Part shown: positions 44,875-53,419 of the stretch, in pieces
How the letters are laid out: each line of letters opens with the position of its first letter
Position numbering within the stretch: the stretch's first letter is position 1
Assembly (NCBI RefSeq): GCF_021532615.1
Contig: NZ_JAKGAQ010000001.1
Coordinates: 1-64,000 of the forward strand
Length of the DNA: 64,000 nt
Origin: Octadecabacter dasysiphoniae
GTDB lineage: Bacteria > Pseudomonadota > Alphaproteobacteria > Rhodobacterales > Rhodobacteraceae
Direction of reading: 5' to 3'
Made by a program: the position numbers and the translations under genes
The notes under the pieces: model-generated
Seen by the model: the letters and a program-made list of their open reading frames with translations, nothing else
Told to the model about the DNA's origin: nothing
Database searches by the model: none

Positions 44875-45545
44875 CGTTTTCACTGGTCGCCCGCTGTGCC
44901 GAGACTGGCATGTTCGGATTGGCGATTTCGTCGTCCTCCCCGGCTGTGGCCGCGCGCTGTGCCTATGCGCGCGCAGGGGTTGGGGCCGTGGCATCGCAAA
45001 ACGTAACCGACCCGACATTGGGGCCATTGGCGCTGGACCTCATGCAAGGTGGCATGGGCGCGGCTGAGGCGATTGCGGGCGTGCGCGATCTGGGCAAGTT
45101 CATCGAATACCGTCAGGTTCTAGCGGTGGACAAAACGGGTGCAACGGCGATCCATTCGGGTCCAAATTCCCTTGGCATCTGGACGCAGGCTCAAGCGCAA
45201 GACGTGGCATCGGGTGGCAATATGTTGGCCAATGACGGTGTGCCGCAGGCCATTGTGGATGGGTTTCTGTCCAGCACTGGCCATCTTGGCGATCGTCTGA
45301 TTACCGCGATGCGTGCAGGTCTCGCCGCGGGTGGTGAGGCTGGGCCTGTTCATTCTGCGGGCATGCTGATGGTCGATAAGGTCGCGTGGCCCGTGGCGGA
45401 TTTGCGCTGCGATTGGACCGATGATTGCCCGATTGAAAACATCGCCACCGCTTGGGACATCTACAAACCGCAATTGGACGCCTATGTGCAGCGTGCAATT
45501 GATCCACGCGAGGCACCGTCTTACGGCGTGCCCGGAGACGAATAA
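44871..45545 (+). CDS. DUF1028 family protein (putative Ntn-type hydrolase)
   Basis: 224 residues, starting MTFSLVARCAETGMFGLAIS, then SSSPAVAARCAYARAGVGAV, ASQNVTDPTLGPLALDLM and GGNMLANDGVPQAIVDGF: standard DUF1028 (PF06267). The family often sits near peptidases and amino-acid or amine catabolic genes. Its exact reaction is not established. It is coupled to RidA. Confidence 0.85.
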   Translation: MTFSLVARCAETGMFGLAISSSSPAVAARCAYARAGVGAVASQNVTDPTLGPLALDLMQGGMGAAEAIAGVRDLGKFIEYRQVLAVDKTGATAIHSGPNSLGIWTQAQAQDVASGGNMLANDGVPQAIVDGFLSSTGHLGDRLITAMRAGLAAGGEAGPVHSAGMLMVDKVAWPVADLRCDWTDDCPIENIATAWDIYKPQLDAYVQRAIDPREAPSYGVPGDE

Positions 45546-45560
45546 GCAAGGAATATCAAT

Positions 45561-47057
45561 ATGCTGGATTACACCAAAGCCGATTGGACGAAACGCGCCG
45601 CTGGCCTGACATTGCGCCATCAGGCCTTCATTGGCGGTAAATTCGTTGATGCGGCGTCCGGTGAGACGTTCCAGTCTATCAACCCTGCGACAGACGCTGT
45701 GTTGGCCGATGTGGCGGCTTGCGGTCTTGAGGATGTGAACCGCGCCGTGGCTTCGGGCCGCGCGGCGTTCGAGGCGGGCGTTTGGTCCCGCACTGATCCT
45801 GCGCACCGCAAAGCCGTGTTGTTAAAACTGGCCGACCTCATCCGTGCAAACCTTGAAGAATTCGCGCTTTTGGACAGCTTGGACATGGGCAAATTGGTGA
45901 CGGACGCGGCAACTATTGATGCACCGGGATCCGCGCATTTCTTCCAGTGGTACGCTGAAGCCATCGACAAGATTTATGACGAAGTCGCGCCAACCGCCCC
46001 CGGCGATTTGGCAATCGTGTCCCGTGTCCCATTGGGAGTGGTCGGAGCCGTCACACCGTGGAATTTCCCGCTGGATATGGCAACGTGGAAAGCCGCCGCC
46101 GCATTGGCGGCAGGTAATTCTGTCGTGCTGAAACCTGCAGAACAATCGCCGCTGTCGGCACTACGCCTCGCCGAACTCGCGGTTGAGGCGGGCGTTCCCG
46201 ATGGCGTGTTCAACGTCGTGCCCGGTTTTGGTCATACGGCAGGGCAGGCCTTGGGGCTGCACATGGATGTGGATTGCTTGGCCTTCACCGGTTCGACCGC
46301 GATTGGCAAAAAGTTCATGGAATATTCGGGCCAATCCAACCTGAAACAAGTCTGGCCAGAAACGGGCGGCAAAAGCCCCAACCTTGTATTCGCGGATTGC
46401 GAAAATTTGGACGCGGCGGCGGACATGGCGGCCTTTGGTATCTTCTTTAATCAGGGTGAGGTCTGTTCAGCTAATTCCCGGCTTTACGTGGATCGTTCGA
46501 TCCAAGCGGAGTTGGTGGAAAAGTTGATCGCGCGCGCACAGGGCATGCAACCCGGTGATCCGCTGGATCCCGCGTCCAAGATGGGCGCAATTGTGGACCG
46601 CAAACAGACCGAAGGTGTCATGAAATTCGTCGACGCTGGCAAGCAAACGGCCAACCTTGTCGCGGGTGGCGAACAAGTCCAAATCGGCGGCAAAGGCTGT
46701 TTTGTGCAGCCGACGATTTTTGATGATGTCCACCACGATGATCCCTTGGCCCGCGACGAGATTTTTGGCCCCGTGCTGTCCGTCATTCCTTTCGACAAAG
46801 AAGAAGACGCCGTTCGCATGGCCAATGACAGTGTCTATGGCCTTGCTGCGTCAGTCTGGACGGACAACCTGAGCCGTGCGTTGCGCGTGTCTGATCGCCT
46901 TATGGCAGGCACCGTGTCGGTGAACACGGTGGATGCGCTGAGCGCGATGACGCCGTTTGGGGGCATGAAACAATCGGGCTTCGGGCGTGATCTGTCGCTG
47001 CACAGCTTTGATAAATATACGGCCCTGAAAACGACGTGGATTAAGTACGCGACTTAA
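45561..47057 (+). CDS. NAD(P)-dependent aldehyde dehydrogenase (PuuC-like)
   Basis: 498 residues, normal length. Catalytic Glu in WPETGGKSPN and Cys in FNQGEVCSANSRLYV; the cofactor loop is in VTPWNFPLDMATWKAAAALA. Closest in feel to gamma-glutamyl-aminobutyraldehyde or aminobutyraldehyde dehydrogenases of polyamine catabolism. It would oxidise the aldehyde made by amine oxidation. GGAAT precedes the ATG. Confidence 0.88.
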   Translation: MLDYTKADWTKRAAGLTLRHQAFIGGKFVDAASGETFQSINPATDAVLADVAACGLEDVNRAVASGRAAFEAGVWSRTDPAHRKAVLLKLADLIRANLEEFALLDSLDMGKLVTDAATIDAPGSAHFFQWYAEAIDKIYDEVAPTAPGDLAIVSRVPLGVVGAVTPWNFPLDMATWKAAAALAAGNSVVLKPAEQSPLSALRLAELAVEAGVPDGVFNVVPGFGHTAGQALGLHMDVDCLAFTGSTAIGKKFMEYSGQSNLKQVWPETGGKSPNLVFADCENLDAAADMAAFGIFFNQGEVCSANSRLYVDRSIQAELVEKLIARAQGMQPGDPLDPASKMGAIVDRKQTEGVMKFVDAGKQTANLVAGGEQVQIGGKGCFVQPTIFDDVHHDDPLARDEIFGPVLSVIPFDKEEDAVRMANDSVYGLAASVWTDNLSRALRVSDRLMAGTVSVNTVDALSAMTPFGGMKQSGFGRDLSLHSFDKYTALKTTWIKYAT

Positions 47058-47071
47058 CACATAATCCTGCA

Positions 47072-48010
47072 ATGGCATTGCGTTTCACACTTCGGCAATT
47101 GGAATATTTCGTCACCGTTGGCGAACAAGGATCAATTGCGCAGGCCAGTGCACAAGTGAATGTATCGTCCCCATCGATTTCGGCGGCAATTTCCCAGCTT
47201 GAAGAAGAATTCGGCCTGCCGCTGTTTGTGCGTAAACATGCCCATGGTCTTAGCCTGACGCAGGCGGGGCGGCAATTCATGGTGCAAGCGCGCAAGGTCT
47301 TAGCAGAAGCGGACAGCCTTAACCGATTGGCCGGATCCATTTCCGGTAATGTGCAAGGCCCGCTGAGCATCGGATGCCTTTTGACCTTTGCGCAGGTGGT
47401 GTTGCCTGCCGTTCGCCGCGAATTTCAGCAAGACCACGCAAACGTGCAGGTGTCGCAGATCGAATGCGATCAACAGACCCTGATTGAAAAGCTGCGGCGC
47501 GCCGATATTGACGTGGCCTTAAGTTACGATCTAGAGGTGCCGCCCGACCTGGAATTCATACCTTTGCGGTCCTTGCCGCTCTATGCGGTTGTGGCCGCCA
47601 ATCACCCTTTGGCGCATCACAAGTCGGTTTCGGTAGAAACATTGGTTGAATACCCGATGGTCTTGCTCGATCTGCCGATCAGCCGCACCTATTTCCTCAG
47701 CGCGTTTGAGAGCGCTGACGTCACGCCGAACATTGTCGAACGGACCCGCGATATGGCAGTGATGCGATCGCTTGTGGCGAATGGGTTTGGGTTTTCGGTT
47801 GCCAACATTCGGCCCCATTCTGATCTATCACCAGATGGCCGCGCACTCAGCTTTATTCCGCTTGAGGGGCCGCCGCGCCCGCTGCGGTTGGGGTTTATCG
47901 TGCCAGTTGGCGCGCGCAGTATTTTGTCCGTGAACGCCTTTATCGATCATGCGTCACAAACGATATCCAATTGGGGCTACCCGGGGCTGCCTGTTTCTGG
48001 CGGCGCTTAA
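47072..48010 (+). CDS. LysR-type transcriptional regulator
   Basis: 312 residues: an N-terminal winged HTH (LRQLEYFVTVGEQGSIAQAS, SSPSISAAISQLEEEFGLPL) and a periplasmic-binding-like effector domain. It lies fifteen bases after the aldehyde dehydrogenase gene and before the amine dehydrogenase gene. It is the likely regulator of the whole block through the TTAG-type boxes at 43033 and the AGCCTAA repeats at 48015. The effector is probably a pathway amine or derivative. Confidence 0.9.
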   Translation: MALRFTLRQLEYFVTVGEQGSIAQASAQVNVSSPSISAAISQLEEEFGLPLFVRKHAHGLSLTQAGRQFMVQARKVLAEADSLNRLAGSISGNVQGPLSIGCLLTFAQVVLPAVRREFQQDHANVQVSQIECDQQTLIEKLRRADIDVALSYDLEVPPDLEFIPLRSLPLYAVVAANHPLAHHKSVSVETLVEYPMVLLDLPISRTYFLSAFESADVTPNIVERTRDMAVMRSLVANGFGFSVANIRPHSDLSPDGRALSFIPLEGPPRPLRLGFIVPVGARSILSVNAFIDHASQTISNWGYPGLPVSGGA

Positions 48011-48014
48011 CCCC

Positions 48015-48053
48015 AGCCTAAGCCATGCTTTCATAACCGTGACTTTAGCCTAA
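48015..48053. promoter_or_regulatory. AGCCTAA direct repeats upstream of the amine dehydrogenase
   Basis: AGCCTAA occurs at 48015-48021 and 48047-48053, 32 bases apart. This nearly equals the 31-base spacing of the related TTAG/CTAA boxes at 43033-43078. The second copy is part of TTAGCCTAA. They probably bind the LysR protein encoded just upstream. Confidence 0.4.
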
Positions 48054-48105
48054 CCCATATTTCTGTCACCACTGCGTAAAGCCGTTTCCTTGCAGGAGTA
48101 TTACC

Positions 48106-50175
48106 GTGCGCGACCCCCGCTACGACATCCTTTTTGAGCCGATGCAAATTGGTCCTGTGACAGCCAAAAACCGGTTTTACCAAGTGCCCCATTGCAACGG
48201 CGGCGGGTATCGTGATCCGTCCGCTGCGGCCGAGATGCGCGGGTCCAAGGCCGAAGGCGGTTGGGGGGTGATCTTTACCGAACAATGCGAGATGCACCAC
48301 ACATCCGAAATCACCCCCTTCATCGAATTGCGCCTGTGGGAGGACAAAGACATCCCGATGTTGCACAAGATGTCGGACAAGATGAAGGAGCACGGGGCGC
48401 TGGCGGGTATTCAGTTGGCCTATTCCGGTGTGAATGGCCCGAACCTTTATTCCAAAGAAGTGCCCTTGGCTGTGTCCGCGCAGCCCATCCGCACGTTTAC
48501 AAATGACCCCGTTCAGGCGCGTGCGCTGGACAAGACCGATATCAAGGATTTGCGCCGTTGGTTCGTGAACGCGGCGAAACGGTCAAAGGAAGCGGGCTTT
48601 GATCTGATCTGTTTGTATGGCGCGCATGGCTTTGGTATTTTCCAACATTTTCTCAGCCGCGCCACAAACCATCGCACGGACGAATATGGTGGCAGTCTGG
48701 AAAACCGTGCGCGGTTCGTGAACGAAGTGATCGCCGATATGCGCGACGCGGTTGGTGACACCATGGGCATCACCCTGCGCGTATCGTTAGACGAAACCAT
48801 CGGCGATTTAGGTTTTTCTAACGCTGAAGTCCGCGAATTTGTGGAGATGAACCGCAACCTGCCAGACCTTTGGGATTTGGCCCAAGGCACATGGGAGGAT
48901 TGTTCGGGCCCGTCGCGTTTCAAAGAAGAAGCCGCGCAGCACGAATTGGTCAAAGGCATCCACGAGTTGACGGACAAGCCCATTGTTGGGGTAGGGCGGT
49001 TCACCAGCCCCGATGTGATGGCGAAGATGATCAAGACAGGCACGCTGGATTTCATCGGTTGCGCGCGCCCGTCGATTGCCGATCCGTTTCTGCCCAAAAA
49101 GATTGAAGAGGGGCGTATCGAAGACATCCGCGAATGTATCGGCTGCAACATCTGTGTCACGGGTGACATGACCATGTCGATTAGCCGTTGCACCCAGAAT
49201 CCGACGTTCATGGAAGAATGGCGCAAAGGCTGGCATCCCGAACGGATGAACGTACAGGGCGATAGTTCCAACGTTTTGGTTGTCGGCGCTGGTCCTGCGG
49301 GCCTAGAGGCCGCGCGCGCTGCCGCCGAGCGCGGCTATGACGTGGCCTTGGCCGAAGCTGGTACAATTTTGGGCGGGCGTGTCGCGCGTGAACGTCACTT
49401 ACCCGGCCTCAGCGCATGGGGTCGTGTCGCCGATTACCGTGAATATCAACTGAGCCAGAAGGCCAATGTCGAGAGCTATTTTGACAGCGAACTCGACGCG
49501 GAAAGCATCCTTGAATTTGGATTCGAAAACGTCTGCATCGCGACGGGATCAAAGTGGCGGCGCGACGGGGTGTCACGCCAGCACGTGGTGCCGTTTGCAA
49601 CCGATGCAGCCATGCCGCTGTTCACCCCCGACGATCTGATGGATGGTGCCACCCCTACCGGCCACGTCGTGGTTTACGACGATGATCATTATTACATGGG
49701 CGGTGTCATGGCCGAATTGCTGATCCAGAAAGGGTGCAGTGTCACGCTTGTGACGCCCGCAGCCTACGTCAGCGAATGGACTTTGAACACGCTGGAACAG
49801 CATGAAATCCACCGGCGCTTGGCCACGATGGGTGTGAATATAGAACTTAACCGCGGGATCACTGCGATTGGCAAAGACCACATTGAAACCAATTGCATGT
49901 TCACGGATGTGAAGCGTCCCATGGAATGCGACGGCGTTCTGCTGGTGTCATCGCGGTTGGAAAACAACGCGGTCTACAACGACCTCAAAGCGCGCGAAGC
50001 AGAGTGGGCCGATGCGGGCATTAAATCGGTCAAGCTGATTGGTGACGCGAATGCGCCGGGGCCGATTGCATGGGCGACTTACGCAGGCCACCGCTATGCC
50101 CGTGAATTGGACGGCGTGGATATCGGCGATGCCCTGCCATTCCGCCGCGAGATCACGCAGCTTGCCGTTGACTGA
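48106..50175 (+). CDS. Trimethylamine/dimethylamine-dehydrogenase family flavoprotein
   Basis: 689 residues in the order of TMADH: an FMN TIM barrel with Cys30 (QVPHC, the covalent 6-S-cysteinyl-FMN site), a 4Fe-4S motif (CIGCNIC with a fourth Cys eleven residues on) and an ADP/FAD-like domain (VLVVGAGPAGLEAARAAAE). At position 60 it has Gln (FTEQCEM), as in dimethylamine dehydrogenase, where TMADH has Tyr. Electrons would pass to an electron-transferring flavoprotein. The GTG start has AGGAG upstream. In this polyamine context the true substrate may be another secondary or N-substituted amine. Confidence 0.88.
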   Translation: MRDPRYDILFEPMQIGPVTAKNRFYQVPHCNGGGYRDPSAAAEMRGSKAEGGWGVIFTEQCEMHHTSEITPFIELRLWEDKDIPMLHKMSDKMKEHGALAGIQLAYSGVNGPNLYSKEVPLAVSAQPIRTFTNDPVQARALDKTDIKDLRRWFVNAAKRSKEAGFDLICLYGAHGFGIFQHFLSRATNHRTDEYGGSLENRARFVNEVIADMRDAVGDTMGITLRVSLDETIGDLGFSNAEVREFVEMNRNLPDLWDLAQGTWEDCSGPSRFKEEAAQHELVKGIHELTDKPIVGVGRFTSPDVMAKMIKTGTLDFIGCARPSIADPFLPKKIEEGRIEDIRECIGCNICVTGDMTMSISRCTQNPTFMEEWRKGWHPERMNVQGDSSNVLVVGAGPAGLEAARAAAERGYDVALAEAGTILGGRVARERHLPGLSAWGRVADYREYQLSQKANVESYFDSELDAESILEFGFENVCIATGSKWRRDGVSRQHVVPFATDAAMPLFTPDDLMDGATPTGHVVVYDDDHYYMGGVMAELLIQKGCSVTLVTPAAYVSEWTLNTLEQHEIHRRLATMGVNIELNRGITAIGKDHIETNCMFTDVKRPMECDGVLLVSSRLENNAVYNDLKAREAEWADAGIKSVKLIGDANAPGPIAWATYAGHRYARELDGVDIGDALPFRREITQLAVD

Positions 50176-50188
50176 CACAGGCCATCGC

Positions 50189-51343
50189 ATGACGGATATC
50201 ACCAGAACGCTGGAGATTTTGGACAGGCTCATCGCCTTTCCGACGGTCAGCCGTGACAGCAACCTTGATTTGATCGACTGGGTTCAGGACCTGCTGCAAC
50301 AGGCAGGTTTTGACGTCACCCGCATCTGGTCACCGGATCGCAACAAGGCAGGATTGTTTGCACGTATTGGCCCCAAAGTGGCCGGCGGCGTCTGTTTGTC
50401 CGCCCATACTGATGTCGTGCCCGTGGATGGCCAAAATTGGACACGTCCCGCATTTGAACTGACAGATGAAGGTGATCGCGTCTACGGGCGCGGCACGACG
50501 GATATGAAGGGTTTCCTTGCCTCTGCTTTGGCGCTGGCCGAACGCGCGGCAACGACGACGCTCAATGCTCCGCTCAGTCTGTCGATTTCCTATGACGAAG
50601 AAATCGGTTGCGTCGGTATCCGCCAAATGATGCCAGAGTTAAAAGGCCTTATCGGCAAGCCCGGCCTCGTGATCGTGGGTGAGCCGACATCAATGTTGGT
50701 CGCAACCGGTCACAAGGGCAAAACAGCCCTGAAGGTGACGTGCCATGGCGAAGCCGGACACAGCGCGCTTGCGCCGCAGTTCGTGAACGCGATCCATGTC
50801 GCATCCAGTTTTGTGCATCACATCCGAGAGCTACAGGATCTACTTGCGCAAGGTCCCCGCGATGACGGCTACAGCATCCCGTATTCCACGGTGCATATCG
50901 GGAAAATTACCGGTGGGCGGGCGCTTAACATTGTACCGGACAGTGCACAGTTGGACATGGAGTTTCGCCATCTTGCCGAAACACTAGCAGACGACATCCG
51001 GCGCAAAATCGAGGATGTCGCAAAGCGAGTGTCCGTGGCCTTCCCTTCCGCGCACCCCATTACCGTTGAGGTGGTAAATTCCTACCCCGGTTTGAACACC
51101 GACCCGTCTGACACATCCGTGACGCGGGCCGACAGGCTGGCTGGCGGCGTAGGAGTCACAAAAGTGCCCTTCGGGACCGAAGCGGGGTTCTTTGCGGACC
51201 TTGGCTTGAACACTGTTGTGATTGGACCGGGCGATATGGCATCTGACGGACACAAACCGGATGAGGGTTTGAACAAGGCCGAGCTGAGTGCATGTGACGC
51301 CATGATGAGCAATATCCTAAAGACGCTGAGGACTGGCTGCTGA
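50189..51343 (+). CDS. M20 metallopeptidase-family deacetylase (ArgE-like)
   Basis: 384 residues from the ATG at 50189 (MTDITRTLEILDRLIAFPTV). Metal and catalytic residues are present: H73 and D75 in SAHTDVVP, D105 in GTTDMKG, and E137-E138 in SYDEEIG. The ArgE-type C-terminal part includes GTEAGFFADLGLNTVVIGPG. It would remove an acyl group from an N-acyl diamino acid. It lies thirteen bases after the flavoprotein gene and is probably co-transcribed. The in-frame start at 50039 lies inside that gene and is rejected. Confidence 0.87.
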   Translation: MTDITRTLEILDRLIAFPTVSRDSNLDLIDWVQDLLQQAGFDVTRIWSPDRNKAGLFARIGPKVAGGVCLSAHTDVVPVDGQNWTRPAFELTDEGDRVYGRGTTDMKGFLASALALAERAATTTLNAPLSLSISYDEEIGCVGIRQMMPELKGLIGKPGLVIVGEPTSMLVATGHKGKTALKVTCHGEAGHSALAPQFVNAIHVASSFVHHIRELQDLLAQGPRDDGYSIPYSTVHIGKITGGRALNIVPDSAQLDMEFRHLAETLADDIRRKIEDVAKRVSVAFPSAHPITVEVVNSYPGLNTDPSDTSVTRADRLAGGVGVTKVPFGTEAGFFADLGLNTVVIGPGDMASDGHKPDEGLNKAELSACDAMMSNILKTLRTGC

Positions 51344-51831
51344 CGTATGGGAAAGAGCAATATGCACGGTTTAGGATTGGCAGAGTTCTGTTTGACACAT
51401 TAGATCAGCATTTTTTTAAAACGCTTTGATACGCTTCATTAACGGACATCCGCTGCGACACGGCAAATTGTCGATTTGGGCTTTTCGGGGCCGAATGCAT
51501 TTGCAGAAATGATGCGTGGTAGCGCCTTTTCACGACAGCCATTCAGCTCAATGCGATGGCACTTATTCATTCCGACGAACCAGTGTTGCGGGGATTTACC
51601 GCAAGACAGGCAGCAATCGCGCAGTGCATCGACATCTACGCCATGTCGGTGGCCGATACCTACAGTCTGCCGATTTCGAAAAGACCTGCGACAAAGCAGC
51701 GGCGAAAGCGTGTTTCTACTTTAGGCACCGTCCACGAACTCATTCGCCTTGCTTGGTTGAATGTGGGTACATACATGTAGGTAAATAATTACTAATTTTT
51801 CTTCCATAAACTCCGGCTGAGGACTTACCCA
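51344..51831. other. Intergenic stretch before the TetR gene
   Basis: About 490 bases. A possible 74-codon ORF (51556-51780, MALIHSDEPVLRGFTARQAA) has no recognised family and ends on the TetR operator. The final part holds the operator at 51768. Nothing else seen. Confidence 0.35.
51768..51783. promoter_or_regulatory. TetR operator, copy 1
   Basis: TACATACATGTAGGTA, a near-palindrome around CATG, lies about 50 bases before the TetR gene. The identical 16 bases recur at 52387-52402 just after the TetR gene, upstream of the NTF2-like gene. Two identical sites flanking a TetR gene are strong evidence of autoregulation. Confidence 0.65.
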
Positions 51832-52365
51832 ATGTCTGATACTCGCACCCGTATTCTTGATCTTGCCAATCAGCTTACCCAGTCCAGGGGTTTCAATGGG
51901 TTCAGCTATCTCGACCTCGCAGCCGAGATTGGGATTAAGAATTCGAGCATCCACTACCACTTTAAGGCCAAGTCGGATTTGGCATTGGCCATGGTCGAGC
52001 AGCACCGCAAAACGACCGCAGACTCGTTTGCGCAGCTCGACCATCAGTTCGCGCGCCCTCAAGACCGTCTTACCGCTGTCATACAACATTTTCAGGCGGA
52101 TCTACGTGACGGAAAAATCTGTCTTTGTGGCATGATGGCGGCTGAGTTTCAGTCCATCAGCGTAGACGTCCGACGCGAGCTTGCTCTCTATTTTCGTGGA
52201 TTTCAGGATTGGTTGTCAAAACAGTTTTCCGAATTGGGTCACCAGAACCCGCCCCGCGCGGCATTGCAGTTCCTCAGCGCCCTTGAGGGGTCGCTTTTGC
52301 TGGCCCGACTTCAGGGTGACGTCACGATCGTCAGCCAAGCCCTTGACGGTTTCGTGAACGGGTGA
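51832..52365 (+). CDS. TetR/AcrR-family transcriptional regulator
   Basis: 177 residues. The N-terminal TetR HTH (RTRILDLANQLTQSRGFNGF, then LAAEIGIKNSSIHYHFKAKS) is followed by a ligand domain containing ICLCGMMAAEFQSIS, like the YcdC/AefR-type TetR_C proteins. It probably represses itself and the NTF2-like and membrane protein genes through TACATACATGTAGGTA sites on either side. Cysteines in the ligand pocket could sense an electrophile, but this is speculation. Confidence 0.9.
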   Translation: MSDTRTRILDLANQLTQSRGFNGFSYLDLAAEIGIKNSSIHYHFKAKSDLALAMVEQHRKTTADSFAQLDHQFARPQDRLTAVIQHFQADLRDGKICLCGMMAAEFQSISVDVRRELALYFRGFQDWLSKQFSELGHQNPPRAALQFLSALEGSLLLARLQGDVTIVSQALDGFVNG

Positions 52366-52386
52366 CGTTCATTTCACTCTTGTATC

Positions 52387-52402
52387 TACATACATGTAGG
52401 TA
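52387..52402. promoter_or_regulatory. TetR operator, copy 2
   Basis: TACATACATGTAGGTA, identical to 51768-51783, within the longer symmetric CTACATACATGTAGGTAG. It is about 50 bases before the NTF2-like gene at 52450, the same distance as copy 1 from the TetR gene. It is the likely control site for the downstream genes. Confidence 0.65.
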
Positions 52403-52449
52403 GATATGAATTGCACAGTTGATTTAATCCCGAACCCTTGGAGACCCCC

Positions 52450-52854
52450 ATGACCAATCTGTCCCAAATTAACGACGCTGACGAAGCCCACAGCTTTGCA
52501 GAATACAAAGCCATCGAAGCCGCGCTAAAGCCCTACGTCGATGCTGCAAAATCCGGTGACGGTGCTTTGTCGCGCAGCGCCTTTATGGACCATGCCCATA
52601 TCGTAGGTTCCATCGCAGGCACCTATTATGACATGGATGCTGACACCTTTGGGGATGCCGTGTCCGAGGGCGGCCCAGCCCCTGATGTTCAAAGCCACAT
52701 CGCCTGGATCAATGTATCTGGCCCCGCTGCGGCAGCGCGCGTTGAATTCCTGAACTGGGGCGGCATGCGCTACACCGACTTCTTTGTCCTCTATAAAAAA
52801 GACGGCGTCTGGAAGATCAGCAGCAAAGTCTACGACTCTCACGCAAAAAACTGA
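52450..52854 (+). CDS. NTF2-like / putative lumazine-binding family protein
   Basis: 134 residues: an N-terminal helix region (FAEYKAIEAALKPYVDAAKS), a middle (DHAHIVGSIAGTYYDM) and beta strands at the end (YTDFFVLYKKDGVWKISSK). This matches the small cone-shaped NTF2-like fold seen in isomerases and limonene-epoxide-type enzymes. The ATG at 52450 has GGAG seven bases upstream. No catalytic assignment is possible. It is under the probable TetR operator. Confidence 0.7.
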   Translation: MTNLSQINDADEAHSFAEYKAIEAALKPYVDAAKSGDGALSRSAFMDHAHIVGSIAGTYYDMDADTFGDAVSEGGPAPDVQSHIAWINVSGPAAAARVEFLNWGGMRYTDFFVLYKKDGVWKISSKVYDSHAKN

Positions 52855-52947
52855 GAACGGCGTAGTCCGAATTCTCCTCGCTTTTGTTCGGGAGGCATGC
52901 CAATACGCGCCGCCCCGGATCAGCCCCCTCATTAAGGAACACCTACA

Positions 52948-53358
52948 ATGACTTTTAACGAAGCCGTTGCCACACATGCCCCCGCTTGGGTGGGCATCTG
53001 GCTCAACATCATGCTCTTGGGCGCAATCGTGCTGCCTTTGGCCCTGTTTATCTGGAAATCCACACGTTGGACCGCAGTGTTCACCCTGATCGCCGGTGTT
53101 GTCGGCGTGGCCGGTGTGATGGCCCTGTACCAGCAGTTTGGCTACGTCAAATTGCTTGGGTTGCCCCATATCATCGTGTGGTCGCCGCTAGTGATCTATC
53201 TGATCCATATGCTGCAGTCCGAGGAACTGGACCGTGCACCACAGATCATCATCGGCATCGCGATTGCGGCGATATCAACATCACTGGTGTTCGATTATGT
53301 TGACGTTCTACGCTACATCGCCGGTGAACGCACGCCGCTGGCAATGCCTGCTGCGTAG
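52948..53358 (+). CDS. Small four-helix membrane protein, 136 aa
   Basis: Four hydrophobic segments (VGIWLNIMLLGAIVLPLALF, WTAVFTLIAGVVGVAGVMAL, IIVWSPLVIYLIH and IIIGIAIAAISTSLVFDYV). The family is not recognised; it is inner-membrane. It follows the NTF2-like gene on the same strand and ends at a strong terminator, so both are likely one TetR-controlled unit. Confidence 0.7.
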   Translation: MTFNEAVATHAPAWVGIWLNIMLLGAIVLPLALFIWKSTRWTAVFTLIAGVVGVAGVMALYQQFGYVKLLGLPHIIVWSPLVIYLIHMLQSEELDRAPQIIIGIAIAAISTSLVFDYVDVLRYIAGERTPLAMPAA

Positions 53359-53377
53359 GCCGAGCGGCAATAAATTT

Positions 53378-53408
53378 CGAAGGGCGCAGTACAATTCTGC
53401 GCCCTTCG
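53378..53408. terminator. Perfect 12-bp hairpin, bidirectional terminator
   Basis: CGAAGGGCGCAG (53378-53389), a seven-base loop, then CTGCGCCCTTCG (53397-53408), between the convergent membrane protein and aminotransferase genes. No T run beyond it, but it is strong and well placed for both. Confidence 0.7.
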
Positions 53409-53419
53409 CATGACGCGAT

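Noticed and set aside
48106..50175. Assignment as trimethylamine dehydrogenase
   Set aside because: Position 60 is Gln as in the dimethylamine enzyme, and the context is polyamine-type, so I kept only the family name.
51556..51780. 74-codon ORF before the TetR gene
   Set aside because: No family or ribosome binding site, and its end overlaps the TetR operator; mentioned only in the gap entry.
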